Positions 41,029-56,000 of a stretch of DNA of 64,000 nucleotides are shown piece after piece. A program made the translations under genes and the position numbers. Origin of the DNA: CADBRN01 sp050944685 (GTDB lineage Bacteria; Bacillota; Clostridia; Lachnospirales; Lachnospiraceae). The stretch spans positions 62,001 through 126,000 of the forward strand of contig JBMNRP010000003.1 of the NCBI GenBank assembly GCA_050944685.1, read 5' to 3'. Each line of letters starts with the position of its first letter. Position 1 is the stretch's first letter. The notes under the pieces were generated by a model, which saw only the letters and a list, made by a program, of their open reading frames with translations, was not told the DNA's origin and searched no databases.

Positions 41029-44000
41029 TTACCTGTTGTTCTGTCTGCGTCTCCGGATCGCGAATACGGCAATACCGATTCCGCAGAGCGCGAGGATAAT
41101 CGCGTACATGCTCACGTTCGAGTCATCTCCCGTCTTCACCGGTGCGGTGCCGGAGGCAGCCGGAGGATTGCTCACCGTCGTGTTCGGTCTGTACCTCGGA
41201 GTGTATCCGTTGTTCGTGATCCGAGTCGTGATGGATGGCGTGTTGTCCGACGGGGTCGGTGTCGGCGTCGGGGTCGGAGTGTCACCCGGTGTGCTCGGGG
41301 TGTAAGTATTGTCGTGGTTCGTGAAAATCGGAACCGCGGCGCTTCCGCCATCGTACGTCACCGTTGCCTGCAGCCGATCCGTGATCTCGTTTCTGATAAC
41401 CTCGACATTCACGGTATGCATCGTCTCATCATAAGTGATGCCGTTCTGCTGGATTCCGTCCTGATTCGGATCGTCATCCGTCGACGGAATCACTTCTTTG
41501 ATGATATACTCCCACGTACCCTCTTCCGCATAGGAAATCGTATCGAAGGAGATCAGGCCGCTGGCCGTGTTCTTCGCCGTCTGGATCACCGTTCCGTTTG
41601 AGTCGAGCAGCTGGAAGGTGAAATCGTCTCCCTTCAGCTCCCGGATCATCGAGAGGAATTCCTTCATCGCACGGAGGTCTGCCGTTGCAGGCGTCGAATC
41701 CGGCGTATAGACATTGTTAAATGTCGGTACCTCTCCATCTGTGGTGTTGAACTTCCAGGTAAGCTGCAGATTGTCATTCGCATCTTTCTCAACACTGGCC
41801 GTAACATTATAGACAGTCGTGTCGTAAGTGATGCCTTTCTCGCTTCCCGCAGCCTCCCGGAGCGTATAAGTGTACTCGCCCTCCTTCGTGAATGTCATCC
41901 GGCTCATGGTCACATTTCCGGCCGCGTCATTCGTTCCTGAGGAAACGACATTTCCGCTTCCGTCCGTCATCTGGAAGATGAACTCATTCGCCTCCATGGT
42001 GTAATTGCCGCCGTTAATAGTGACATTCTTCTTCACCGTGAAGTTTCCGGTTACCGGATTCGGTCCCGTGTAGGTATTGGTGAATGTGAAGGATCCGTTA
42101 TTCTGTCCGCCGACCGAAGCGGTGAGCATGCCTGCTCCGTCATCGGTTACCGTGACAGTCACGGTCTTCGCGTTCGCGTCATTCCCGACGTTCGCCACCT
42201 GACCGGACTCCGTGATCGTGTACGTGAAGGTCTTGCTGCGCGGTATTCCCGGCTGGCCTTCCTCAGCGCCGAATACATTCTCCAGCGTGTAGGTGATTTC
42301 TCCGAAGTCGACCGTTCCGGTCGCGTCCGCCGGTCCGTTCACCGAAGTGACCGCCGGCATCGGCGTTCCGGCATCCGCGCTCACCGTAAAGTTATACTTT
42401 CCGGTAATATCGGGCGCGGCGCTCTCGGATGTGTTCACCAGATCCTTTCTGCCCTTCAGGTCAATCGATACCTCGTTGGACTTGTAGCTGTTCCTGAAGA
42501 CGAGAACTCCGTTCGTCGCGTCTTCCGGATACGTGACATTTGCCTTCAGATTTCCTTCACCGTCGTCCGTCACGTCAACGCGGACGGAGAAGGAACTCTT
42601 CTCCTGGGTAATTCCGTAGTCCGCGCTGACCGCGTCCTCGGATACCGTGTAATGGTAAGTGTACGTTACCTTGCTGCCGTCGACCGTACGCTGGTTATAT
42701 CCGAGCGCGTTTTCCGCTCTCAGGCTTTCCTGCGTGTAGGTGATCGGGCTGAGCGAGACCGTTCCGTCTGCCGCGTTCGTACCGGTGGCCACCACGACAT
42801 TTTCGGTGCGGTCCTTATTCGGTACAGTCACGCGGAATCCGAACTCATTGTCCACCAGATCCTGGCCGGTCATTTCCTTGGCCGCCCTGATCTCCACGGT
42901 CTCGCTGTTGGTATGATAGCTGTTGTTAAACGTGTAGCTGACCTTGCTGTGCGAAGCTTCCTTGTCGTTGCTGCTGATGGTGAAGGTGCTGCCGTCCGCG
43001 TTTACATCCGCGTATACGGTTCCCTTTCCATCCTCGCTCACGGTGAAGGTGAGCGTGTGGACAGCCGAGTCATAGGTCACTCCGTTCAGCGTCCAGGTTC
43101 CGTTTCCGTTGTTCTTCGCTCCATCCGGAATCGCCTCGGTTACCTGATAGCTGAAGGTCTTTCCGGCATCTGCCGCGCGGAAAACCAGCCCGGTCGGAGC
43201 CGCCACGGTCTCATTTGCCTGAAGCGTGCTGCTGTCCATCTCGGCCGCGTAGGTCTGGTAGCTGAGCGCCTCTTCGCCCGACAGCTTCTTCGCGGACGCC
43301 TCGTCGGTTCCTTTCAGCGTGAAGCGGAAGGCTCCGTCGGTGATGTCTCTGCCGGTCATGTTCTTGACGATCTGCAGTCCCGCGATAGCATCGAAGTCAA
43401 CTTCTCCGGGCTCGTAGGTGTTGACGAATGTCGCGTTGCCCTTCGTCACCGCAACAGCCGTCTTCAGCTCTCCTTTTCCGCCGTCTGTGACGGTCACGGT
43501 TACCTCCGCCTCGTTGTCGTCGTAGCGGATGCCGTCGTAGAGCTTTCCGGCGTCTTCCTCGGTTACCTTATATACGTAGGTTCCCGGTTTCGTGTAGGTA
43601 ATCTCTCCGAAGCGGAAGGACGCCTTGTTTCCTTTCTCGGGCTTCGTTACCTTGACCGTCGTGCTGCCAGGCATCGGAGCTCCCTCCGTCAGCGCCTGAA
43701 TCTGGAAGTTGAAGTAATCGTCCTTCGTCCAGTCGCGTCCTTTCACCTCTTTCTCCAGCTCGATGACGGCTTTGCCGGCCGCACGGTAGGTATTGGTAAA
43801 GGCTGCCTTTGCGCCTTCCTCCGCGTCCGTCCGGATGGTTCCGGTCATCGTATCCTTTTCCGGAGTATATCCGGCCGGAACTTTAACCTCTTTGACCGTC
43901 CATTCTGTGCCGTCCGGCAGATCCGCGATGACAACCGATCCTCCTGCTCTCAGGGTGATCTTGTCTCCGCTCCTGACGGTTCCCGTGTACTCCTCTTCCG

Positions 44001-47000
44001 CGTCTTTCCTTCCGCTGAAGCGGTAGGAGCCTGTCAGCTCTTTGCCTGCCTTGCTGAACGTCACCCGGAAGGTGAACTCAGCGTCCGGATCCGGCTCCAG
44101 GCTGTCATCGGCCTTTCCGACCTCTTTCGAAATCTCCAGACCGCCCGCCGTTACCTTCGTCGTTACGGTGTTGGTGTCAACCGCCGGATTATCGCCGATC
44201 TGCACCTGAGCCGTGTTGTCTGCCTTTCCGGCCTTCACGGCGTCTCCGGTCACGACGACCTTGAAGGTCACGGTTCCGGAAGCTCCCGGTTCGACCGAAT
44301 CAATGGTCCAGGTGATCTTTCCGTTCGCGTCCGGTCCGGTGACAGAGGCGCCTTCGCCTGCTGCCGAGCCTTCTGCATACTCGGTTCCCTTCGGGATCGT
44401 GTCGGTGACGGTCACCTTCGCGGCCGTGCTCTCCGGATTCACATAGTGAACCGTGTAGGTGAGCTCTTCGCCGACGGTAACGGTTCCGCCGTTCATATCC
44501 GTTCCGGCGCTGCCTGTGACTTCCTTCTCCGGCACGCCGTTCGTTACGGTGTTCGTCTCTACGACCGGATTGTCTCCGACCTGGACGCGTCCGGTGTTGG
44601 TGACAATGTTGTTATGCTCGTAAACCTCCTCATTTACCCTGACTTTGAAGCGTACGCTTCCGGACGTTTCTCCCGGTACGTTCTTGATCGTCCAGGTGAG
44701 CATGTCTCCGCTGTCCGGTCCGGCGATGGCCGAGGCCTTGTCAACGGTGCCGTCGAACGCCGCGGAGCCGTCTACATAGTCGGTGCCGTCCGGAATCGTA
44801 TCGTAAACCTTGACATCTGCGGTCTTGCTGTCGGAATTCCGGTAGTAAACCACGTAGGTGAGCTCATCGCCGACCTTGACCAGAGTTCCGTTGATATCCT
44901 GGTCCTCGTCGTCATGGACTTCCTTGTACGGAACCGGGTTGGTTACGGTATTGGTGTCGACCGCCGGGCCGTCCGGTCCGATCTTCACCTGTGCCGTGTT
45001 GTCTGCCTCGCCCTTCGCCGCCGCCGCGTCCGTGACGCGTACCTGGAAGCTGACGGTTCCGGACTTGCCGGATCCGACGTCTGCGATCGTCCATTCGACA
45101 GACTTGCCGTCCGCCGAGAGGGCTCCGTCATGGTCCGCCGATCCGTCGACGTACTCCGTTCCCTCCGGAATCGCATCGGTGATGATGACATCCGATGCCG
45201 TGGCCTGCGGATTCGTGTAGGTCACCATGTAGTTGAGCACATCTCCGACGGCCACTCCCTGGCCGTCCGCTTCTTTATTGTTTCCATCGCGGACTTCCTT
45301 CTCCGGTACGCCGTTCGTGACGGTATTGGTGTCGACCTCCGGATTGTCGCCGATCTTCACCTTTCCGGTGTTCTCTACCAGGTTGTCCTCATTCTTATAG
45401 GCATCCCTGGTTACCGTTACCTTGAAGCTGACCGTTCCGGATGCTCCCGCGTCCACCTTGTCGATGGTCCAGGTAAGCTTTCCGTTCTTGTCCGGTCCTG
45501 TAATCTTCGCGCCTTTGCCCTCAGCGGAATCCCTGACATACCCGGTGCCGACCGGAATCGTATCCGTCACGACAACCTTTGCCTCGGAATTCTTCGAGTT
45601 CGTGTAATGCACGACGTAAGTAAGCTCGTCGCCGACCTTCACCAGCTGTCCGTCGATATCATTTCCTTCTCCGTCCAGGACTTCCTTCTTCGGCAGTCCG
45701 TTCGTGACGGTGTTGGTGTCAACCGCCGGATTGTCGCCGATCTGTACGGTCGCGGTGTTCGCAACACTGCCCTTCGCCTCGGTGAAGGCCTCTTCCGTGA
45801 CTTTCACCTGGAAGCTGACGGTGCCGGAAGCTCCCGGCTCCACGTTCTCCAGAGTCCACGTAACCTTTCCGTCCGCGAAGCTTCCGCCCTCGCCGGCCGA
45901 ATCTTCCACGTACTCCGTTCCGGCCGGAACCGGATCGGTGATGGTGACCTTCGCCGCCTCGGACTCCGGATTCGTGTAATGGATCGTGTAGGTCAGGATA
46001 TCTCCCACGGAGATCTCTCTGCCGTTCGCGTCCTTGATGTTCTTAGTGGTGTTCTCAACCTCCTTCTCCGGAACCGGATTGGTTACCGTGTTCGTGCCGG
46101 CTGCCGGATCGTCGTTCAGCTGAACCGTCGCCGTATTTTCCACGGTATTCTTTGCGAGCTTCAGCGCTTCTTCCGTGATCTTCACCCGGAAGCTGACTTT
46201 TCCGGTCGCTCCCGGTCCGGCGTTCCGGATGGTCCAGACGACTTTTCCGTCTTTCTCCTGTCCGCCGCTGTCCGCGGAACCATCCACATACTCGGTGCCC
46301 TTCGGAACCGAATCCCTGATCGTGACATCGGCGCTCTCATCCCCGCCATTTCTCCACTCAACGGTATAGGTAAGGATATCGCCTACGCTCGCCAGTTTTC
46401 CGTCGGCATCCTGGATCTTCTTCGTCACGTTGGCTACCGTCTTCTCCGGAACCGTATTCGTGACTTTGTTTGTAACGGAGGACTGATTATCAATGGCAAC
46501 CGTCGCTTCGTTCTCAATTGTATTGTTCGGAAGATTCAGCGCGTCCTTCGTGACAGATACCAGGAAGGTGACCTGTCCGTACGCTCCGTCCGGTTTGCCC
46601 TTCAGCGTCCAGGTGATGGTCCGCGTCGCCGCGTCATACTGTCCGTTATTATCAATAGCGTTCGGAATGATTTCCGTCCCGGCCGGGATCGTATCCTGGA
46701 TGACAACATCCGCGGTCTTTCCGGTTCCGTTGCTCCAGGAAACGCTGTAAACCAGATGATCACCGATTCCAACCGTCTTTCCGTCCGCGTGGATCACGGT
46801 CTTGTTGCTGTCATAGGTTCTGGTAACATCCTTGCCCGGAACCGGATTCTCGGTCGTATTGGTGCTGACCGCCGGATTGTCGCCGATCTGAACCGTCGCG
46901 GTATTTTCGATCCTGCGGCCCTCGATCTCCAGCACGGATTCATCTACCTTCACCCGGAAGGTAACGGTGCCGGACGAATTCTCCGGAGCCTGATCAATGG

Positions 47001-50000
47001 TCCATGTGATCGTTCCGTCCTTCAGGATTCCGTCTGCCCCGCTGATCGGATTCGTATCTCCGTCTTTGTAAGCTTTTGCGGAACCGTCCACATAAACGGT
47101 ACCCGCCGGAACCGGATCGGTGACGACTACCTTCGCCTTCGCCGGATTTCCGTCCGCGTCAGCGCTTTCATTCTTCCAGTGTACCGTGTAGGTCAGCACA
47201 TCGCCGATCTGAACCGGCTTGCCGTCCGCGTCCTCTACTACCGGGTTATCTGCGTGCTGGCTGCTGACATCCTTTTCCGGTACCGGATTTTCGACCGGGT
47301 TGGTCCGGATCTCCGGATGGTTTCCGATCCTGACGGAAGCCTGGTTCCGGACTGCCGCCGGCTCGAGATCAAACGCCGCCTCGGTGACCTTCACCTGGAA
47401 TACCGCCGTGCCGGAAGCTCCGGAGGGCTGGTAATACATCTTCCAGGTCAGCTTTCCGTTCTGGTTCTCAATACTGAAGTCATCGGTCATTTCTCTGCCT
47501 TCGGCATCGAACACCTTCGCCGAATTTTCTACGTATTCGGTTCCGGCCGGAATGGTATCGGTTACAGCCACATTCGCGCGGCTGTCATCCGTATTCTTCC
47601 ACTCTACTTTATAGGTAAGGATATCTCCGACACCGACCAGTCTGCCGTTCGCATCCCGGATCGTCGTCTGGTTATCGCCGGATCCGCCCGTCACATCGAC
47701 GGTCTTCTCCGGCACAGAGTTGGTGACCGTGTTCGTCTTCACGGCCGGATTGTCTCCGACCTGAACCGCCGCGGTATTCTTCACCGTGTAGTCAGGCTGC
47801 TCGAAGGCTCCCTCCGTTACCGTTACGTCGAAGGAAACCGTTCCTTCTCCGTCAGAGGCAACATTTTCGATGGTCCACTTGACGGTTCCGGATGGTGCCT
47901 GATCCTCAGGCTGCCCGATCGTCGCCGTCACGCCCTCGTTGTCCGCCTTCGCGGAACCGCCGACATAGGCAGTGCCCGCCGGGATATCATCGGTAATGAC
48001 GACTGTCGCCGGATCCTTCTCGCTGTTCTTGTAATGGATGACATAATGCAGCTTATCGCCTACGCCCACAAGGTCTCCGTCGATATCATTGCCATCCTGG
48101 TCCTGAACTTCCTTCATCGGGATCGGGTTTACTGTCTTGTTGGTCTTTACAGCCGGATTGTTCTTTCCGATCTGAACCTCAGCCTCGTTCTCGACCACGC
48201 TCTCGGTCAGGGCCTCATCGGTCACCTTAACCTTGAAGGAAACCGTGCCGGACTTGCCGGGTTCGACGTCCCTGAGGGTCCACCTGATGGTGTTTGTCGC
48301 CTCGTCGTACGATCCGTCATGATCCGCCGAGTCTTTTACATACCCGGTGCCGGCCGGAACCGCATCCGTGATGATCACGTCCGACTTGCCGGACTCAGTA
48401 TTCCTGTAGCTGACCGTGTAGGTAAGCTCATCACCCACGCCGACGACCTGACCGTTGATCTCGGTCGTCGCTCCGCTTGCGTCTTCTCTGGAGACGGTCT
48501 TCTCAGGCACGGTGTTCGTGACCTTGTTCGTCACGGCCGAATGATCTCCGATCGTCACCGTCGCGCGGTTTTCGACCGTATCCTTCGGCGTGTTGTTCTT
48601 AACGGACTCTTCGACTGTCACCTGGAAGGAAACCGTGCCCTTTGCTCCGGCTTCCTGTTCTCCGAGATTCCATGTGACAATACCGGTGGCAGCATCATAC
48701 GAACCGCCGCTGTTCGCGGAGCCTTCGACGTAAGCCGTACCCGCCGGAACCTGATCCGTGACGGTTACCGCCGCCTTTTCGGTCTGCGTGTTCACCCAGT
48801 TGATATGGTAGGTCAGCGTGTCGCCGATTCCGACCGTCTTTCCGTCCGCATCCTGAATGGTGACATTTCCGGTAGTCGCACTCTCCGTCTTCGTCGGAAC
48901 CGGATTGTGCGTGGTGTTCGTGCTCATCGCGTCGTCATCATCCAGCCTGACATACGCGGTGTTGTCGATGGTCCGGGCAGGAAGTCCGAGAGCATCCTCC
49001 GTAACGGTTACGTCGAAGGATACCGTTCCTTCTGCGTTCTTCTTTACATAGAAGATCCATTTAATTGTGCCGTTATTTACCTCAGGACTCGGCGTTCCCT
49101 CCGTGCCCTCATCATCGGTGAAAATCTTTACTCCGTCTGCCGGATTCACCTTTGCGGTATTCTCTGTGTATCTGGTGCCATCCGGAATCTTATCGGTAAC
49201 CGTGATCTTCGTGTAGGCAGAATCACTCAGTCCGGTATTCTTCCAGCTGACCGTATAGTGCAGCGTGTCGCCGATTCCGACGATCTGGCCGTCCGCCGAC
49301 GTGACCGTCGGCTCATTCTCATCTGCCGGGTCAATATCGACATCCTTCAGCGGAGTCGGATTCTCGGTCTTGTTGGTATCAACCGCCGGGTCATCGCCGA
49401 TCTGCACGGAAGCCTGGTTTTCCGCGACAGGATTCGCGAGCTTGAAGATACTGCTGTCTACCTTCGTCTGGAAGGAGACGGTTCCCTTCGCCCCGGATTC
49501 CCTCTCGTAGAGTGTCCAGGTAATGAACTGTCTTCCGTCCGCATCCTTCTGGACGCGGATGTTGATGTCATCCGTGATTTCTTTTCCGTCCTGATCGAAA
49601 GCTTTCGCTCCGCCCGCATAAGTCGTTCCGGCCGGTACATAGTCCTTTACCGTGACTCTGGCTTTTCCGCTCTCGCCATTCTCCCAGGAAACCGTATAGG
49701 TCAGCGTATCTCCGACACCGACCAGATGCCCGTTGAGATCGGTGAGCGTTACTCCGTCGCTCTGCGCAATATGGTCGTCTGCCGTTACGGTCTTCACCGG
49801 AACCGGATTATGAACCGTGTTTGTGCTGACCTCTGCGCTGTCGCCGATCTTCACTTTCGCGGTATTATCGACCTTGTTCGCGAAATTCTTCACATCCTCC
49901 GTCACCGTGACATCGAATGTGACGGTGCCGGAAGCGCCCTTCGCCGCGTGGAACGCCCACTGGAGCGCACCGGTCCCGCCTTCTTCCGGAGCGGTGATGT

Positions 50001-53000
50001 CACTGTTCGTGATCTGGGATGCGTCGGCCGGGTTCACCGAAGCTCCTCCTGCGTATACGGTGCCGTCCGGCGTCGCATCTGTGATCGTGATGTCCGCGCC
50101 ATCCTCAGCCGGATCGGTATTCTTCCAGCTGACCGTGTAACGGATCGTATCTCCGATGCCGATCAGCTTTCCGTCCGCGTCCTCGATCGCGATACCGCCG
50201 TTTTCATCCAGCGTCGATACGGTCTTTTCCGGAACCGGATTCTCCGTGGTATTGGTGGAGACAGACGGGCTGTTTCCGATCTTTACCTGAGCCGTGTTTT
50301 GGATGATATTGTCGTCATCCGTCGTTTCGGTGTCAGAGCCGAGTTTATAGGCGTCCTCGGTCACCTTCACCTGGAAGGCTGCGTATCCGGCAGCTCCTCC
50401 CGGGACCTTCGCGGACCAGGTGATATTCTTTCCGTCCGATACGTCGGCTGTTGATCCCTCGAGTTCTTTAGCGCCTGAGGGGGTATAATAGTAAACCTTC
50501 GCCGAATCTTTGACATACTCCGTCCCGTCCGGAACCGTATCCGTCGCGTACATCTGAGCTTCGGTCTCATCCCGGTTCATGTACAGGATCTGGTAGGTGA
50601 TGATATCGCCGACGCCGACCAGCTCGCCGCTGTTCTCGTTGACCAGATTGACCGTCGCCTCGCTGCCCTTGACTTCCAGCTTCTCCGGCACCATGTTATG
50701 TGTCGTGTTCGTGGAGACCTCCGGGCTGTTTCCGATCTGTACCTTCGCGGTATTGTCGACGATGTTGTGGCGCAGAACCAGATAGGCGTTCTCATCCACC
50801 GTCACGTCGAAGGTCACCGAACCGGACGCGCCAGCCTCTGCCTGGAACTCCCAGTTCACAGTACCCTTGGAGAGCTTTGACTGATCGTCGGAGTTTTGCA
50901 GAGAAGCGTCATAGTTGCTGTTTGCAGTAAACTTCCCGCCGTTATCCGCCGATACGAATGTAGTTCCTCCCGGCAGGACATCCGAAATCTTAACCGTCGC
51001 CGCCGCCGGATTTCCGCTCTCATCCGTCTCGGTATTTTTCCAGTAAACCGTGTACCGGACCGTGTCGCCCAGACCCAGGATCGTTCCCTCCGCATCCGTG
51101 ATACTGTGCGTGACATTGGAAACTTCCTTGTGCGGAACGGTATTGCGCACCGTGTTCGTCGTCTTCTCGTCGTCTCCGATCTTTACAGACGCCGCATTCT
51201 CGATCTGGTACGCATATTCTTTGATCGAATCATCCACCTTCACATCGAAGGAGACATCTCCGCTCTCCCCGGCCTTTGCATCAATCGTCCAGGTAATCTT
51301 CTTTTTATCGTCGCTTACCTTTCCGCTGTCAGACGGCGAGTCTTCACTCTCCACGAGCTTCGTTCCCTCCGGCACCGTATCGGTGACCGTCACCTTCGCA
51401 TCCGAGGATTTTCCGTCGGAACCGATCGCGTCATTTACCCAGTGAATGGTGTAATGAAGCGTATCGCCGATCTGGACCTGTTTTCCGTCCGCATCCTGGA
51501 TATTCAGTGTTGTATCCGCCACCGTCTTGGTGTTGTCGTCCGGATGGTACCGGTTCGTGAAATTAATCGTACTGAGGATATCGAAGTTATGATTTCCATT
51601 CTCATCCTCGAGATAGTAGGCGAGGGCTCCTCCGTCATCGTATACTTCGACCTGGAACGAGCGGACCGCCTCATCATACGTAACAAACGGAAGCTTATGC
51701 TCGTCATCCGGAACATTCTCCCGGATGGTGATGATATACTTTCCGGGTTTCGTAAAGGTAATCTTTCCGAAGTTGACGTCGCCCGTATGCCCGCTGTCCG
51801 TATCTACCGCATTCTTTGCCGTCGCCTCGGTTGCGCCTGCGTCGGATTCCACTCCGCCCGCCGGAGTGATCGTCCATCCGTCGGAGGGGGTATCCGCATC
51901 TTTGGGCTTAACGTTCATCGTAAAGCTGAACTCGCCCTTTGTGAGGTCGCGCCCCTCCATTATTTTCTTGACGACAACCGGAACATCCGCATTCTCGGTA
52001 TCATACGTATTAACAAAGCTGGAGCTGGCTTCGCTGTCCTCCGGGATCCTTCCTTCCAGCGGATTTTTCTTCGGGGAGAATCCGGCCGGAATGGACATCT
52101 CACGTACGATCCATCCCGATCCCTCCGGCAGTCCTTTTATCGTTACCTTTCCCCCGGCTTTGATCTTGATCTGGTCGCCGCTCTTTACTGTCGTCTTTCC
52201 GGACTTCGTCTGGTAATCTGTGCCGTCCGCGTCATACGTTCCGCTGACCGGATACGATCCGGTCAGGGCATTTCCGGAAGCATCCACAAGCGTTACCTGG
52301 AAGGTAAACTCGCTGTCGGTCGCAGTCTGTCCCTCAACTGCATTCACGGTCTTCCTGATGACCAGATCGCCGGTCCGGACGTTGTTCGTAACGGTATTCG
52401 TGGTCACCTCCGGACGATCGCCGAGCTTCACTCCGGCCGTATTGGCAAATACGCCGTCGTCAGCCGCGTCATCCGTGCCGGAGCCGAGCGTCAGAGCCGC
52501 CTCGGTCACCTTTGCCCGGAAGGAAACCTTTCTGCTGCTGTTCGCCGGGATATCCAAATTCCACTCGACGTACTTACTGCCGCTGCTGCTGGTCTTCAGC
52601 TGACCGCCGTTATCCGCGGAGACATACTCGGTTCCCGCCGGAACGGCGTCTGTGATGACCGCCTTGACCGCCGTGTAGTTGCCGTCAGCATCCTTCTGCG
52701 TGTTGATAAATTTAATCGAATACTCCAGAATATCGCCGACCTGTACGGTCTTTCCGTCCGCGTCCTTGATATTCTTCGTGACATCCTCTACGGATTTCTC
52801 CGGAACCGGATTATCCACTTCATTGGTTGTGATCTCCGGATCGCCGTTGATCTTTACGGTCGCGTCATTCCGGACGGTGAGATCGTCAATCTCGAGAACG
52901 CTCTTATCGACCTTCACCTGGAAGGTAACGCTTCCCTTCGATCCCGCGGGCTGCCTGCCGAGCTCCCATGTAATGGCGGAACCGGCCTCCGCTCCGTCCT

Positions 53001-56000
53001 CCGGCTGCGTGATCTCCGGCGTTCCGGCCGTTCCCTCGGAAACGACAGCGGAATTTCCGACGAACGTGGTTCCTTCCGGAACCGCATCCTTCACGGTTAC
53101 AGTTTCCTCACTGTCGGAAGCGTTGCTCCAGCTGATGTGATAGGTCAGCGTATCGCCGATGCCGACCAGATCGCCGTCCGCATCCGTGATCTTCGTATTG
53201 CCGACCTGTGCGTCAACAGACTTCTGCGGCACATCATTCGTCGTCGTATTGGTGCTGATTTCCGGATCGCCGTTAATCTTCACCGTTGCGACGTTGTCGA
53301 CGCGGCTGCCTTCGAGCTTTGCCGCGGACTCATCTACCGTAACCTCGAAGCTTACCGAGCCGGAAGCCCCCTTCGGAACCGAGTGGATGACCCACTGCGC
53401 GACTCCGCTGTTGTTTTCAGGCGCCGTAAAGGTAACGGTGCAGTCCTTGTCACCGATCTTCACAGAATCCGCCGTGTCGTTCTTCGCAAACTTCGTTCCC
53501 GCGGGAACCGGATCCTGGATGGTGACGTCCGCGGCGTCATCTGCCGTATTGGTAAAGCTGACCGTATACTTCAGCGTATCGCCGATGCCGACCATATGGC
53601 CGTCTGCGTCTTCAATCTGTCTCGTCAAATCCTCGACGGTCTTCTCCGGCACCGTATTGGTGACTTCGTTGGTCGTCTTCGGATCGTGGTCTCCTACCTT
53701 GATCGAAGCGGAGTTGCGGATCGTGTTGTCCTCGTTGCTGACAGCACTCTCATCTACCTTCACCTGGAAGGTAACCTTTCCGGTCGCGCCCGCCGCCTGC
53801 TCGCCGAGACTCCACGTGAGCGTTCTTCCGTCCGTGGACAGCGATGCGCTCGGGTTCGCGGAATTCTGGACGTAGGACGTTCCCTCCGGAATCTGATCCG
53901 TAACAGTGATATCGGCCTTCTGCGCGACTCCCTTGTCGCTGACCGCGTCGTTGACCCAGTTAACCGTATAGGTGAGCGTATCGCCGACGCCGACCATCTT
54001 TCCGTCGACGTTCGTCTTTACGCCGTCGATTTCCTTCTCGACTGTCTTGGTATTGTCATCCGGCTTGTAGGTATTCCTGAATACCGCGCTTCCGGAATTT
54101 CCCTCCTCGATGTAGGAGCTGTCAGGCGTCAGAACCAGATTGCCCTTTTTGTCATCGGTCACTTTCACATGGAAGGTGTAGCTGTGCTGATCGTAAGTAA
54201 CGAACGGAGCCTTGGGATCCGGCACCAGCTCGGTCACGGTTACCGTATAATTTCCTACCTTCGTGAAATACAGATTTCCGAAGTTGACCGAACCGTCCGC
54301 CGCATTCTTTGTCTGGTGATCGTAGGATCCGTCTGTGGAGGCCAGATACCAGCCCTCATTTGTAACAGCGCTGCCATTCTCATCCGTCGAGCTGAGTGCG
54401 TCGGCCTCGCGCTGTACATCCGCGTTGAAGGTGAACTCGCCCTCCGTGAGCGTACGGCCTTCGAGCTGTTTCAGAGCCTTCAGCGGAATCGACGGATTCT
54501 TCAGCTTGTAGGTATTATTATATGTAACTTCTGTTGCGGAATTCTCCGGAATCACGCCGCTGTGTTCAGACCGGTCCGCGACATACCCGTCCCCGGCTGC
54601 CTCAGTGATCTTCCAGCTTGAGCCGGCGGGAAGTCCCTTGATCGTCACCTTTCCGTTGTTCTTCAGCTTGATGGTTCCGCCGCTCTTGATCGTACCGCTG
54701 ATGACCGTATTACCGTCGCTGGTGCCGCTGTAGCTGTAAGCCTTCTGCAGTTCTGCGCCGGTCGCATCCCGGAAGGTAACCGTAAATTCAAATTCCTTCG
54801 TATTGTCGATGTTCGTGGACTGCGGCACGCTCAGCTGTACTTTCTTATCGAAGGACAGATCGCCTGTCTTCAGCGTGTTATGCGTGGTATTGGTGGTATC
54901 GTAGTCATTTCCGATCTTAAGCGTCGCCGTGTTATCAATCTTTTCGACCGCGTCCTCTGTCACCTGAACCCGGAAGGAGACATATCCGGTGGTATTTGCT
55001 TTCACATCGGTGAGATTCCAGGTGACAGCATTTCCGGACAGAGTTCCGCCGTCCACATATTTCGTTCCCGCCGGAATCGTATCGGTAATGGTAATATCAA
55101 CCGGATCTTTTTCAACATTCGCATAATAGATGCGATAGGTCAGAATGTCGCCGACCTTCACTGCGGTGTTATTGATATCCGCGCCGGAAGCGTCACGCAC
55201 TTCTTTTTCCGGAACGGAATTTCTGACCTCGTTGGTGGTCTTCGGATTGTCGTTAATGGTGACCGTACCGGTGTTGCGGATGGAATGGTCCACGTTGTCA
55301 AGAGCCGCGTCGGTCACCTTCACATCAAAGGTAACCGTACCCTTCTGTCCGGCGGCCGCCTGAATGGTCCACGTCACCGTGCCGTTCTGATTCGTTCCGC
55401 CCTCGCTTGCCTGGACAAACTCCGTTCCGGCCGGAACCGGGTCGGTGATGGTCACGGTCGCCGCGGCGGATTTTCCGGACGCGTCGACAGCGTCATTCAC
55501 CCAGTTGATGGTGTAATGCAGAATGTCCCCTGCCGATACCATATCGCCGTCCGCGTCGGTAATCCTGATATTTCCGCTGCTATCCGCCTCAGAAACACTC
55601 TTGGTGTTCTCGCCCGGCGTAAAGGTGTTCGTAAATATCGTCGATCCTTTTACATTGGACGTCGTCGCCTTCAGGTTTCCGTTCTGGTCATCGGAGACCG
55701 TAACCTGGAACGTGTAGCTGTGCGTATCATAGGTAATCATCGGATCGGCGGGATCCGGGACGATCTCCTTTACCTCGACCGTATACGTTCCGGTCTTGCT
55801 GAATTCGATATTGCCGAAATCAGCCTTTCCGTCCGCGTTATTTTTCGTCCTGCCATCCGCGGTACCGTCGACCGCCTGAATCTTCCAGCCGTCGCCGGAA
55901 GTCGCGGACGAATTGTTGACTTTGATCGAGAACTCGAACTCTTTGTCCTGGAGTCCCGGGGTCCGTCCGGTCAGGACCTTCGTGACCGATACCGGAATCG

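Noticed and set aside
42652..50454. Open reading frame of 2600 codons on the plus strand inside the giant gene
   Set aside because: It is a mirror of the minus-strand gene, kept open by the strong codon bias and repeats. It starts inside the gene without a ribosome binding site and its product is Arg/Leu/Val-rich with no known fold.
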